Shown here piece by piece: positions 1 to 8,259 of a stretch of 64,000 nt of DNA (the first letter of the stretch is position 1; the number at the start of each line of letters is the position of its first letter). The DNA is taken from positions 1-64,000 of the forward strand of contig NZ_FNWU01000001.1 of assembly GCF_900108505.1 (NCBI RefSeq). The letters are read 5' to 3'. A program made the translations under genes and the position numbers. The notes below the pieces were generated by a model. It ran no database searches. It was not told the origin of the DNA and saw only the letters and a list, made by a program, of their open reading frames with translations. This DNA is from Halopenitus malekzadehii. GTDB taxonomy: Archaea; Halobacteriota; Halobacteria; Halobacteriales; Haloferacaceae.

Positions 1-280
1 CCTTCTCTTTCTTCTTGCGAAGGTTCGAGAGGTTCCGATAGAAGCGTGCGACGGTGGCTTGGGCGGCCTTTGAGTGTAGTTTACTGAAGACGGGCCACTT
101 TCGCTTCCAGTCGGGAAGTTTGTTGTTCTGGTCGTACTCACTCGGCTTATTGTCTTCCGGGGCTTGTTCGTAGTCCCAGCGGACGTGGTTGTAGAGCTGG
201 CGATGAACATCCAGATGGTGTTCCAGTCCAGCCGCTACCTCTTGTGTCGGGTAAGCGTGGTAGCGGTGACTGTGTTCCAT
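1..280 (-). CDS. tnpB: TnpB-family RNA-guided nuclease, N-terminal part (runs off window)
   Basis: The minus-strand reading frame from the ATG at 280 is open to the window edge (about 93 residues). It begins with the pattern typical of haloarchaeal IS1341 TnpB proteins: a short beta strand, then a helix with H-x-L-Y-N-H-x-R-W-x-Y, and a basic stretch near the end of the visible part. TnpB proteins are omega-RNA-guided DNA endonucleases carried by IS200/IS605 elements. The RuvC catalytic residues lie outside the window, so activity cannot be judged. It belongs to a different subgroup from the TnpB at 51900-53216, because their N-termini align poorly. Confidence 0.8.
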   Translation of the reverse strand, partial: MEHSHRYHAYPTQEVAAGLEHHLDVHRQLYNHVRWDYEQAPEDNKPSEYDQNNKLPDWKRKWPVFSKLHSKAAQATVARFYRNLSNLRKKKEK

Positions 281-381
281 CGCTGTCTATTGATTAGTGA
301 CATATTCATTTAGTGGTTTGTATCACGAGTTGTCGGCTTCATCCCCGAGGTCAAGCCTCGAGGTATTCGCCTTGTCCGCCG
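1..381 (-). mobile_element. Left-end part of an IS1341-type (IS200/IS605 family) TnpB element
   Basis: The element runs off the window start. Its upstream end contains a hairpin at 343-363 (8-bp arms, one mismatch), then a conserved end sequence; the junction with chromosomal DNA is placed at 381/382. That junction is set by two things: reading resumes as a histidine kinase exactly at 382, and the same spacing to an ATAAA (TTTAT on the minus strand) is seen at the second element near 53374. No TnpA transposase is visible in the part shown. Confidence 0.75.
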
Positions 382-1482
382 ATAAACGCGGCGGCGATCG
401 TCGACGGGCACGCCGATCTCCTGCGCGAGACGGCCGATCCGCGATCGCGGTCAATACGGGCGATCGACGCCGCCGCAGACCGGATCCGGTCGACGGTCGA
501 GGAGGTCGCGTCGGTCGCACAGCCGTTCGAGACGACCCGACGAGTGGATCTCGAGGCGGCCGTCACGGACGCCGTCGCCGCGTTCGAACGCGACCATCCG
601 GACGTGACCGTGCGCGCGGACCTGGAGACGGACGGGACGGACACCCAGGTCGTGGGCGACGATCGGATCCGCCTCGCCATCGATGAACTGCTCGAGAACG
701 CCGTCGAACACGGGACGACGGACCGCGTCGCGGTCGGGATCCGCGAGGCGCCCGACACCGTGACGGTGTCGGTCAGCGACGACGGAACGGGGCTGTCCGC
801 CGACCAGCGCGACCTGTTGACTGCGGGGGAGTTCCCGGAGTACGACGATCCCTCAGCGGGATTCGGTCTGCAGATCGTTCACCTCATCGTCGGCCGGTAC
901 GGCGGCCAGGTCCGCGTCACCGCCGACGGGATCGACGGGGACGGAACGACCATCACGCTCGTGCTTCCCCGACACTCCCTCCCGGACCCGCTCGTGGAAT
1001 CCGTCTCCGTAACGTTCCCGAACCTCCGTCGGGCCGTCGCCGCGAGCCTCGTCGCCGGGCTGGCGATGGGGCTGTTCTTCCAGATCGCGAGCGGCCTGCT
1101 CCCCGTGATCGGCGCGCTCTACGGCGTCGAGCGCCCGGTGGTGGGGTGGATCACCCACCTGTTCCACAGCGTCGTCTTCGGGCTTCTCTTCGCCGCGGGA
1201 TGCTCGTGGTCGCGACTCCGGCGACACGCTCGAAACCCGGTCTCGGTCGGAACCGTCGGCGTGCTCTGGGGGATCGTCCTCTGGCTGGTCGCCGCCGGCC
1301 TGATCATGCCCGTCTGGCTCTCGCTGGTGGGGCTGCCCAGTGCGCTCCCGAACCTCTCGGCGCTCGGGTTCGTCGGGCACGTCCTCTGGGGAGCCGTTCT
1401 CGGGACGAGCTTCTGGTGGCTCGGAAACCGATCGATCGGCGAGTTCGATCGCGAGGATCCGCCGGTCGAGTTCCTCCGGTGA
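382..1482 (+). pseudogene. Sensor histidine kinase truncated by the TnpB element, with C-terminal membrane helices
   Basis: From 382 the frame reads as the end of a dimerisation (HisKA-like) region, then an HATPase domain with N box (DELLENAVEHG), G1 box (SDDGTGL) and G2 box (GFGLQIVHL). About 150 residues with roughly four membrane helices follow. The phospho-acceptor His and any sensor domain are missing; the first 23 residues of the open frame starting at 313 come from the insertion element. The ATP-binding part is intact, but without its His box and native promoter it is unlikely to signal. The C-terminal membrane block after the kinase domain is an unusual order. It is a disrupted gene rather than a short native one. 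Confidence 0.7.
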
Positions 1483-1585
1483 CGCCCTCCACCGTCGGAC
1501 TGCTGCGTCCGTTGCTCGCGTGGTGAGGCCGCCTCCGTTTCAACTCAACAGTCACTCTCAACCGACTTTTCGGAGGAAACCGTTA

Positions 1586-1665
1586 TAAAAAAAGGAGAAT
1601 ACCCGCGCCTTTAGGCGTCACCAGAACGCTCCGCGTTCTGGTTGGCGAACGAGACGATTTGCGTC
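1586..1665. repeat. Hairpin-rich scar, probably remnant of an IS end
   Basis: Three consecutive inverted repeats are visible: CGCC-TTTA-GGCG around 1606-1617, a 9-bp arm hairpin at 1621-1641 with loop TCC, and an 8-bp arm hairpin around 1649-1669. An A-rich run (1586-1593) precedes them. Hairpins of this kind mark the ends of haloarchaeal IS200/IS605 elements, and the adjacent HxlR gene has lost its start here. The assignment to an IS end is an inference from structure and position. Confidence 0.4.
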
Positions 1666-1883
1666 TCGTCAACGAACTCCAGGACGCCGTCGACGGCATC
1701 TCGAGCAGGGTGCTCTCCGACAGCCTCGAGGACCTGCAGGAAAACCGGCTCGTCGAACGCGAGATCATCAACGAGAAGCCGTTTCGCGTACAGTACTCGC
1801 TGACCGACCACGGCCGTTCCCTCGAACCGGTGATCTATGCGATGCGGGATTGGGGCGTCCAGCATTTGGCTCCCCCCAACTAG
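1617..1883 (+). pseudogene. HxlR-family transcription regulator, 5'-truncated
   Basis: The frame matches the second half of HxlR winged-helix regulators: DAVDGISSRVLSDSLEDLQE covers the recognition helix, and the wing continues through VQYSLTDHGRSLEPVI to a short terminal helix. Family members are about 100-120 residues and start with a conserved Cys and the helix PILxxL, which are absent. The only start (TTG at 1659) would give 74 residues without a full HTH. It abuts the hairpin-rich scar, so loss of the 5' half by an insertion/deletion event is the likely explanation. Confidence 0.65.
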
Positions 1884-2022
1884 CCACGGGCCACCCGACT
1901 AGCCGCAGGTCGAGGTCCGTTCCGCTCGTCCGCAGACCGTCGTCCCACGCAGATATGGGCGAGAACCGCGGTTACGTCCGGGTTAGGACGTTCTTTTGTC
2001 CCGGGAAGTAGTATGGTAACGT

Positions 2023-3165
2023 ATGACGAATAGCGTGACGCGACGGGCCGCCCTCGTCAGCGTCGGCACCGGAGCCGCGGCCCTCGCCGGGTGTCTCGGC
2101 GATCGGGGAGTCGGCAGCGCCGGCTCCGCGTCCTCGACCGACTCCCCGACCGAGGGCGACGGGTCGTCCGATCCGTCGACCGCCGACCGATCCGGACCGC
2201 CAACGCGGGACGACACGCTGCCGCTCCCGATGAATTCGTCGTCGATCCGGGACCGTGCGATCTCCGGCGGGCCGCCCAAGGACGGGATCCCCGCCATCGA
2301 CGATCCGCAGTTCGTCACCGCCGCGGCGGCTGCCGAGCGGCTGAATCCCGGCGATCCCGTGTTCGGACTCGCCAGGGGGGACGCGGTCAAGGCCTACCCG
2401 CAGTCGATACTCGTCTCCCACGAGATCTGCAACGACGTCGTCGACGGCGTTCCGGTCAGCGTCACCTACTGTCCGTTGACCGGGACCGCGATGGGATTCG
2501 AACGCGGCGACACGACGTTCGGCGTCTCCGGCCGCCTGGTGAACAACAACCTGATCATGTACGATCGGGCCACCGAGACGTGGTGGCCGCAGGTGCTCGC
2601 GACGGCGATCCCGGGGCCGTGGAACGAGTCGCCGGCAACGCGGTCGCTCCGGGAGTTCCGGGTCGTCTGGACGACGTGGGAACGGTGGGTGGATCGACAT
2701 CCGGAGACGCGGGTTCTCTCCCGCGAGACGGGATTCGCACGAAACTACGATGACGACCCGTACGGGACCTACAATCCGCGACTCGGGTACTACGAACCTG
2801 AATCCTCGCCGATGTTTCCGCCGCTCGCCACGGACGAGCGTCTCGAGCCGAAACGCGTCGTCATCGGCGCGCGGACGGCCGCGGGCGCGTTCGCCGTCGA
2901 GAAGAACCACCTCCGGGATGCGAAACTCGTCCGCGGGGAGCTCGGTGGGACCCCCGTGGTGGCGACCTACGACCAGGCCCTGGATACGGGGTACGTGTTT
3001 TTAAACCCCGACACCCGTCGATTCGACTACCGGCGTGGTCGGGTCCACGGCGCCGACGGTGGCACGCATCCGCCGGCGGACCTCCCGCTCGAACGGGTCG
3101 ACGCGTTCGACGCGATGTGGTTCGCCTGGCGCGGATTCTACCCCGAGACGACCCTGTATGACTGA
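2023..3165 (+). CDS. DUF3179 domain-containing lipoprotein
   Basis: 380 residues. The N-terminus has a twin-arginine-like start (TRRAALVSVG) and a lipobox ending at Cys24 (LAGC), followed by a Ser/Asp/Gly-rich linker, so it is predicted to be exported and anchored outside the membrane. The rest is a DUF3179 domain, recognised by the segment with SHEICNDVVDG, VSVTYCPLTG and the later conserved Trp/Tyr/Asn-containing stretches. The biochemical role of DUF3179 is not established. The stop overlaps the start of the next membrane protein by 8 nt, so the two are probably co-translated. Confidence 0.85.
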   Translation: MTNSVTRRAALVSVGTGAAALAGCLGDRGVGSAGSASSTDSPTEGDGSSDPSTADRSGPPTRDDTLPLPMNSSSIRDRAISGGPPKDGIPAIDDPQFVTAAAAAERLNPGDPVFGLARGDAVKAYPQSILVSHEICNDVVDGVPVSVTYCPLTGTAMGFERGDTTFGVSGRLVNNNLIMYDRATETWWPQVLATAIPGPWNESPATRSLREFRVVWTTWERWVDRHPETRVLSRETGFARNYDDDPYGTYNPRLGYYEPESSPMFPPLATDERLEPKRVVIGARTAAGAFAVEKNHLRDAKLVRGELGGTPVVATYDQALDTGYVFLNPDTRRFDYRRGRVHGADGGTHPPADLPLERVDAFDAMWFAWRGFYPETTLYD

Positions 3166-3787
3166 TCCCGGCCCCTCGACTCCCGTCCCGACCGATGGCG
3201 ACGCCGCCGACCCCGCCGATGCCAGCGTCCTCGCCCGCACCCGCGTCGCCCTCACGGCCGCCATCGAGCGGCGGGACTCCGGACTCCTCCTTTTCGGCGT
3301 CGCCCTCGGGTACCTCTGCCTGTATCTTGTCACCGTCGGCGACCTCTCGCTGGTCGGCCGGGACACGGGGACGGTCTCGATCCGGACCGCGGCGGACCTC
3401 TCGCGAGCGGTCGCCCGCCTCGGGTTCCTCCGGTTCGGCGCGATCGCCGTCGTCTCCGCGGGGCCGGTCACGTACCTGTTTGCCCCGCTCAACGTGCTGG
3501 TCGGGACGGTCCTCGCGCTTCTGGTCGGAGCGAACGCCGCGCTCACGTATCTGGGCGTGGTCCAGCCGCGAGCCTGCGGACTCGAGTCCTCGACCGGGAT
3601 CCTGGCCGGCGTCCCGGCGCTGTTGTCCGGAGCGGCTTGCTGTGGTCCAACGATCCTGCTCGTCGTCGGGATCCAGGCGAGCGCGGCACTCGTCGCGGCG
3701 TTCCAGCTGTTGGTGCCGGTCGCCGTCGTGTTGCTCGTCGCCGGGCTCCTTCTGGTCGGCCGCCGGATCGATCCCGCGCTGGTGTGA
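3158..3787 (+). CDS. Polytopic membrane protein with a CCGP motif, partner of the DUF3179 lipoprotein
   Basis: 209 residues from the ATG at 3158, chosen because it overlaps the previous stop (ATG inside TATGACTGA) and removes a non-hydrophobic extension. It has about five or six hydrophobic helices. A conserved-looking SGAACCGPTILL motif sits before the last two helices; paired Cys in such a motif suggests metal or thiol chemistry, but this is only a suggestion. The function is not recognised. Tight coupling with the DUF3179 gene argues for a joint envelope role. Confidence 0.75.
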   Translation: MTDPGPSTPVPTDGDAADPADASVLARTRVALTAAIERRDSGLLLFGVALGYLCLYLVTVGDLSLVGRDTGTVSIRTAADLSRAVARLGFLRFGAIAVVSAGPVTYLFAPLNVLVGTVLALLVGANAALTYLGVVQPRACGLESSTGILAGVPALLSGAACCGPTILLVVGIQASAALVAAFQLLVPVAVVLLVAGLLLVGRRIDPALV

Positions 3788-3810
3788 CCGATCGCCGGAT
3801 CGATCCCGCG

Positions 3811-4497
3811 TTACGCCTCGTCCAACGCGTCGGCCAGCTCGTGGAGCGATTCCACGATCAGGTTCGGGTCGGAACCGAACGGCTCCCACGGCGTCCCCTT
3901 CCGGTCGACCCAGACGCCCTGCATGCCGGCGTGTTTCGCCCCCTGGACGTCGAACCAGCCGGCGGTCACGTGGGCGATCCCGTCGATCGGCGTCCCCGTT
4001 CGCGCCGCGGCGTGGCGGTAGATCTCGGCGGCGGGTTTGAACGTCCGGACCTCGTCGGCGCTGATCGTGTCTACCACGAGGTCGCCGATGTCGGCGTGTT
4101 CCACCATCGAGGCCAGCATCTCCGGGTTTCCGTTGGAGACGACGTAACAGTCGTAGCCGGCCTCCCGGAGCCGCTCGATCCCCTCGCGGACGTCCGCGAA
4201 GACGTCGAGCTCGTGGTAGACCGCGAGGATCTCGTCGCGTTCCTCCCGCGGGAGGTCGACGCCGTGGGCGTCGAGGGCGTACTGGAGCGCGTCCCGGTTC
4301 ATCTCGTAGAAGGGTTGGTAGGCGTCGAGGTGGTTCGCGACGAAGGTGTACTCGATCGACCGCGCCCGCCAGAGCTTCGAGACCGGTTCGGGGTCGGACA
4401 CGCGGTCGGCAAGCGCGGACTCGGCCGCGTCCACGTCGACGAGCGTGCTGTACGAGTCGAAGGTCACGGTTCGAACGCGCTCGGGGTCGAAGCTCAT
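3811..4497 (-). CDS. Haloacid dehalogenase type II-like HAD hydrolase
   Basis: 228 residues. HAD motif I is FDSYSTLVD with the nucleophilic Asp, motif II is VVSNGNPEML (Ser after the core strand), and the Lys motif is in VRTFKPAAEIY. The overall match is to the (S)-2-haloacid dehalogenase type branch, with the helical cap in between. The second Asp of a phosphatase DxD is replaced by Ser/Tyr, as in dehalogenase-type members, so phosphatase activity is less likely. An alternative in-frame ATG lies four codons upstream (4509). It is convergent with the upstream membrane gene. Confidence 0.85.
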   Translation of the reverse strand: MSFDPERVRTVTFDSYSTLVDVDAAESALADRVSDPEPVSKLWRARSIEYTFVANHLDAYQPFYEMNRDALQYALDAHGVDLPREERDEILAVYHELDVFADVREGIERLREAGYDCYVVSNGNPEMLASMVEHADIGDLVVDTISADEVRTFKPAAEIYRHAAARTGTPIDGIAHVTAGWFDVQGAKHAGMQGVWVDRKGTPWEPFGSDPNLIVESLHELADALDEA

Positions 4498-4605
4498 CAC
4501 CGTCTCCACGAGCCCCGAGGTGATAACCCTCCGGCTTTCCCTTCCTCACCCGGTTTCCACTCGCTCACCTGGTGTCTCTATACGGCTTGCGCTCGTATCG
4601 CGGGT

Positions 4606-5040
4606 ATGGTCTCGCACACGCGCCTGTACGGCGCCGCGATCGCCGTCGCGTCCGGCCTGTACTCCGTCACGAGCGCCATAACGGGCTCACGAATGGGCGT
4701 CGGCGGCTGGATCATGGGTCTGATCGGCGTCGTCGTGATCGTCCACGGCGTCGCCTTGCTCACGGACGCCGCCACCCGGCTCGGGGGCGTTAGCGGACCG
4801 TTGATGGTCGGCTACGCGGTCGTGATGCTCCTCCTCCAAATTCTGTATGGGGTCGGTATGTTGGCCGTTGGAGGCACGTCCGGAATGGCTGGCGGCGGTA
4901 TGACCGGCGGTGGGGCCGGAATGGGCGTGACCGCCGGAATGGGGTGGGATGCGGGAATGGTTGCGTTGGCCCTGTTGATGCTGGTCAGCGGGCTCGTTAT
5001 GACGCGGGATGGCCCGACGGAATCGGGCCGGAGAATGTAA
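4606..5040 (+). CDS. Small membrane protein with a Gly/Met-rich loop
   Basis: 144 residues with about four predicted membrane helices (roughly 5-25, 34-54, 65-87 and 120-138). Between helices three and four lies a segment very rich in Gly and Met (SGMAGGGMTGGGAGMG). No family is recognised. The Met-rich loop could bind soft metals such as copper, as in some copper-handling membrane proteins, but no other metal gene adjoins it. The start at 4606 gives a short N-terminus before the first helix. Confidence 0.75.
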   Translation: MVSHTRLYGAAIAVASGLYSVTSAITGSRMGVGGWIMGLIGVVVIVHGVALLTDAATRLGGVSGPLMVGYAVVMLLLQILYGVGMLAVGGTSGMAGGGMTGGGAGMGVTAGMGWDAGMVALALLMLVSGLVMTRDGPTESGRRM

Positions 5041-5088
5041 CGCGAGGACGGCGGTGACGAGCACGATCAGCGGCGCTCGTCCGGCACG

Positions 5089-5118
5089 TCTCGGTCAAAC
5101 CGCTCTCGGTCAAACCGC
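5089..5118. repeat. Perfect 15-bp tandem duplication in an intergenic spacer
   Basis: The 15-mer tctcggtcaaaccgc occurs twice head to tail (5089-5103 and 5104-5118), just before the 3' end of the flavoprotein gene. No function is apparent. Confidence 0.8.
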
Positions 5119-5132
5119 TTGCCCCGGCCGAG

Positions 5133-6581
5133 TCACTCGGCGTCGGAGAGTCTGCCGTTCAGCACCTTCGCCGCGACCAGAACCGGATCCCAGACCGGGC
5201 TGAACGGCGGGGCGTAGGCGAGATCGAGCCGCTCGAGTTTCGGGACGGTGAGGTCGGATTCGAGCGCGGTCGCGAGCGTGTCGATCCGGATCGCGGCGCG
5301 GTCGGTTCCCACGATGCTGCCGCCCAGCAGCCGCCCGGTTTCGCGATCGGCGGTGAGCGTCACCGTCGTCTCGGCGGCGCCGGGATAGTACCCCGACCGC
5401 GATCCGGCCGTGACGGTCTCGGAGACGGGATCGAACCCGGCCTCACGGGCCCGGCCGTGATCAAGGATCCCCGTCCGTCCGCACTCCTGGTCGAACGCCT
5501 TCACGGCCGCGGTGCCCGCGATCTCGCCGACCGGCGTGGGATCCCCGGCGACCGTGCTCCCGATCGCCCGCCCGGCCCGGTTGGCCGTCAGTCCGAGCGG
5601 TACCCAGTCGGGCTCGCCGGTCACCGCGTGTCGCATCTCTGCGCAGTCGCCCGCGGCGAACACCCGGCCCGCCGTCGTTCGGCCGTACTCGTCGGTCGCG
5701 ATCGCGCCCGACGCGCCGCGTTCGATCGGGGTATCGTCGACGATCCCCGCGTTCGGTCGCACGCCGATCCCGATCAGCGCGAGATCGACCGACACCCGTT
5801 CGTCCGCGGTGACGACGGCCTCGACCCGGTCCGTTCCGGCCAGCCGCTCGACTTCGGTTCCGATCCGGACGTCGACACCGTGGTCGACGAGCGTCGCTTC
5901 GACCGTCTCGCCGACCGCCTGACCGAACTCCGGCAGCAGCCGGTCGGGCCGCTGGAAGAGATGGACGTCGAGGTCGTGTGCGCTGAACGCCTCGGCCATC
6001 TCGACGCCGACGTATCCGCCGCCGACGATCGCGACGCCCGTCGGCGGTTCCATTTCGGCGTACCGTTCGACGCGCTCGGCGTCGACGTATTCGAGGTCCG
6101 GGACCACACCACCCTTCTCGATATCGGTGCCGACGGCATTCGGCGGCGTGAGAAACGCTCGCAGCGCCGCGGCGGCGTCCATACTGTGCATCGTGAACGC
6201 GCCGGTCAGATCGCCCCCCGCGATCGGGTCCGCGACCGCGTGCGCGCCGGTCGCCACGATGAGGTCGCCATACGACCGTTCGAACCGGGTCGATTCACTC
6301 TCGACCGTCACGGTTCGATCCGCCGTGTTCACCGCCACGACCTCGTGGCGCCGCCGGAGGTCGATCCCGCGGTCGGCGACCGCCTCGGGAGTCAACGAGA
6401 GGAGATCACGCAGGGACTCGACCTCGCCTTTCACGTAGTAGGGCATTCCGCACTGTGCGTAGGACACCCACGACCCCTTCTCGAAGACGATCACGTCTCG
6501 GTCCGGCCGTTCCCGCTTCAGCTTGCTCGCAGCGCTCAGCCCCGCGGCGTCGCCGCCGATGACGACGAATGGGTCGGTCAT
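5133..6581 (-). CDS. CoA-disulfide reductase / NADH oxidase-like FAD-dependent oxidoreductase
   Basis: 482 residues from the ATG at 6581. An FAD Rossmann motif starts the protein (VVIGGDAAGLSAAS). A single redox Cys at residue 44 sits in SYAQCGMPYYV, the signature of the CoA-disulfide reductase / NADH oxidase / persulfide reductase branch rather than the CxxxxC of lipoamide dehydrogenase. A second nucleotide motif, VAIVGGGYVGVEMAE, binds NAD(P)H, followed by FAD motif FAAGDCAE and the C-terminal dimer domain ending in LAYAPPFSPVWDP. Likely substrates are CoA disulfide or per/polysulfides. A 27-codon upstream extension was rejected as non-conserved in character. Confidence 0.88.
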   Translation of the reverse strand: MTDPFVVIGGDAAGLSAASKLKRERPDRDVIVFEKGSWVSYAQCGMPYYVKGEVESLRDLLSLTPEAVADRGIDLRRRHEVVAVNTADRTVTVESESTRFERSYGDLIVATGAHAVADPIAGGDLTGAFTMHSMDAAAALRAFLTPPNAVGTDIEKGGVVPDLEYVDAERVERYAEMEPPTGVAIVGGGYVGVEMAEAFSAHDLDVHLFQRPDRLLPEFGQAVGETVEATLVDHGVDVRIGTEVERLAGTDRVEAVVTADERVSVDLALIGIGVRPNAGIVDDTPIERGASGAIATDEYGRTTAGRVFAAGDCAEMRHAVTGEPDWVPLGLTANRAGRAIGSTVAGDPTPVGEIAGTAAVKAFDQECGRTGILDHGRAREAGFDPVSETVTAGSRSGYYPGAAETTVTLTADRETGRLLGGSIVGTDRAAIRIDTLATALESDLTVPKLERLDLAYAPPFSPVWDPVLVAAKVLNGRLSDAE

Positions 6582-6688
6582 ACTCGATCTCTCTCCACGG
6601 AACGATATAAGTAACCGAGTGAGCTCGGGGTAGCCCGGCCGCGCCCGGGACGCGCCGCTCAAGCCGAGTCGGTGCTTCGAACTCGGTC

Positions 6689-7144
6689 TCAGTCTCGGTC
6701 CGTCCCCGGTCCGGGCTCACGCCGGTCGAACAGCAACAACGGCCGCATTCCCAACACGGGATCGGCGTCGCCGTGGACCGTCGTGTCGAACTCGACCAGT
6801 CCGGTTTTCGGGGATCGCTCCTCAGTCCGCACGACCCGCGTTTCGACCGACACCGTCTCGTCGGGTCGCACCGGTGCGGGCCACCGGAGCTCGTCGATCC
6901 CCATCGCGCCGACGAACGCGGCGTCGGCGGTGAGATGCTCGGACAGCAGCCGGATCGTCACGGCGAACGTGTGCAGTCCGCTCGCGATGATCCCTCCATA
7001 ACGCGACTCGGCCGCCCGATCCGCGTCGGTGTGGAACGGTTGAGGGTCGTACTCCTCGGCGAATGCGACGATCTCGGTGCGGGTCATCGTGACCGACCCG
7101 AAGCGGTCGGTTTCCCCGACGGTGAAGTCCTCGAAGTGGCGCAT
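6689..7144 (-). CDS. MaoC-like hotdog-fold (R)-hydratase
   Basis: 151 residues from the ATG at 7144. The hydratase dyad region reads AEEYDPQPFHTDADRA, which matches the Asp-x-x-x-x-His motif of MaoC/PhaJ (R)-specific enoyl-CoA hydratases, followed by YGGIIASGLHT. The single hotdog domain has the usual family length. Its physiological substrate is not determined by the neighbourhood. It is divergently oriented from the HMA-domain membrane gene, with a 135-bp AT-richer spacer holding both promoters. Confidence 0.85.
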   Translation of the reverse strand: MRHFEDFTVGETDRFGSVTMTRTEIVAFAEEYDPQPFHTDADRAAESRYGGIIASGLHTFAVTIRLLSEHLTADAAFVGAMGIDELRWPAPVRPDETVSVETRVVRTEERSPKTGLVEFDTTVHGDADPVLGMRPLLLFDRREPGPGTDRD

Positions 7145-7279
7145 CGGCGATGGCCATCGATCCGCGTGCCCGCCCCATACGTGTTCCGCCGCCGATTTTA
7201 TTACGTCCGGATTTTGGTGTATCATATCGGTGGATTGATGATCGCTGGCGGTCGATTTCCGGTAGAGGCTGGGATCACG

Positions 7280-8242
7280 ATGTCGACCACGACGCAGGAC
7301 TCCTCGACGACCGGACACGCCGCGCACCGCTGTCAACACTGCAGGGACGGGACGGAACCGGAGAGCGCCGACGGCACCGCCGGTCCGTCAGCACCCTCGA
7401 GAACCTACGCACCCGACGACGCGTCCCACGTCGTCTTCGAGGTCGACGGGTTCGACTGTCTCAACTGTCCCGACCGGATCGAGGCAGCGCTTGAACGACT
7501 CGCGGGCGTCCACGGCGCGACCGCGAGCTACGGCACGGAGACGGTGGGCGTGTACTACGATCCGGACGTTCGAACGCCCGCGGATCTCGTCGATCGACTG
7601 ACCGATATCGGCCGGACGGTCGAGAGCTGCGACGACGCCTTCCGGAACCGCCGGGCGCGACAGTGGGCCGACGCACGGTTCGCCGCCGGCGTGTTGGCGG
7701 GATTGATGGCGCTCGTTCCGTACGCGAGCGTGGTCTACCCGATGCGGTTCGAGTGGCTGCTCGGCCCCGAGATCGCCGCGCTCCTGCGGTCGGGACTGGC
7801 GACGACCGGTGGCTTCAACTTCTACCTGAACGTCGCCGTCCTCTCGGGGATCGTGCTCCGGTTCGCCGGCAAGCCGATGCTCGACCGGGCCCGTGCGGCC
7901 CTGTCGGCCGGAACCGTCACTCCGTCGCTCGTCGCCGCGGCCGTCGCGGTGCCAACCTATCTCTATAGCGTTGCCGTCGTCCTCGTCGGGGTCACCGCCG
8001 CCGTCGATCTCTCCACGACGCAGGTCCACTTCGACGTCGTCGTTCTGACCGTCCTCGGCTGGCTTACGGTCCAACACGGGCTCGGTCTGGAGGCGTCCAT
8101 CGCCAGCCCCGATTCGACGCCGTCGGCGTCGACCGCGGGACGCGCTTCCGATGCGGGCGTCGACGATACGTCCACGCCGACCGCCACGTCAGCCCGCACG
8201 TCGACTGCAACGTCCACCGTCGCCACGTCGACCGACGAGTAG
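7280..8242 (+). CDS. HMA-domain membrane protein resembling the N-terminal third of a heavy-metal P-type ATPase
   Basis: 320 residues. A His/Cys-containing leader (HRCQHCRDG) is followed by a heavy-metal-associated domain with FDCLNC at about 55-60. Next come about four to six membrane helices; the segment from GKPMLDRARAALSAGTVTPS through VAVPTYLYSVAVVL to VHFDVVVLTVLG aligns in order with the first helices of CopA/ZntA-type P1B ATPases. The protein then ends in a Thr/Ser/Ala-rich tail. Actuator, DKTG phosphorylation and ATP-binding regions and the metal-transport CPC motif are absent, and no continuation is found downstream. The intact frame suggests a real stand-alone protein. Confidence 0.75.
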   Translation: MSTTTQDSSTTGHAAHRCQHCRDGTEPESADGTAGPSAPSRTYAPDDASHVVFEVDGFDCLNCPDRIEAALERLAGVHGATASYGTETVGVYYDPDVRTPADLVDRLTDIGRTVESCDDAFRNRRARQWADARFAAGVLAGLMALVPYASVVYPMRFEWLLGPEIAALLRSGLATTGGFNFYLNVAVLSGIVLRFAGKPMLDRARAALSAGTVTPSLVAAAVAVPTYLYSVAVVLVGVTAAVDLSTTQVHFDVVVLTVLGWLTVQHGLGLEASIASPDSTPSASTAGRASDAGVDDTSTPTATSARTSTATSTVATSTDE

Positions 8243-8259
8243 CACAGCGCACGACGCCC

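Noticed and set aside
2861-4549. Minus-strand open frame of 562 codons across DUF3179, membrane and HAD genes
   Set aside because: It is Arg/Pro-rich, overlaps three well-supported genes on both strands and has no domain.
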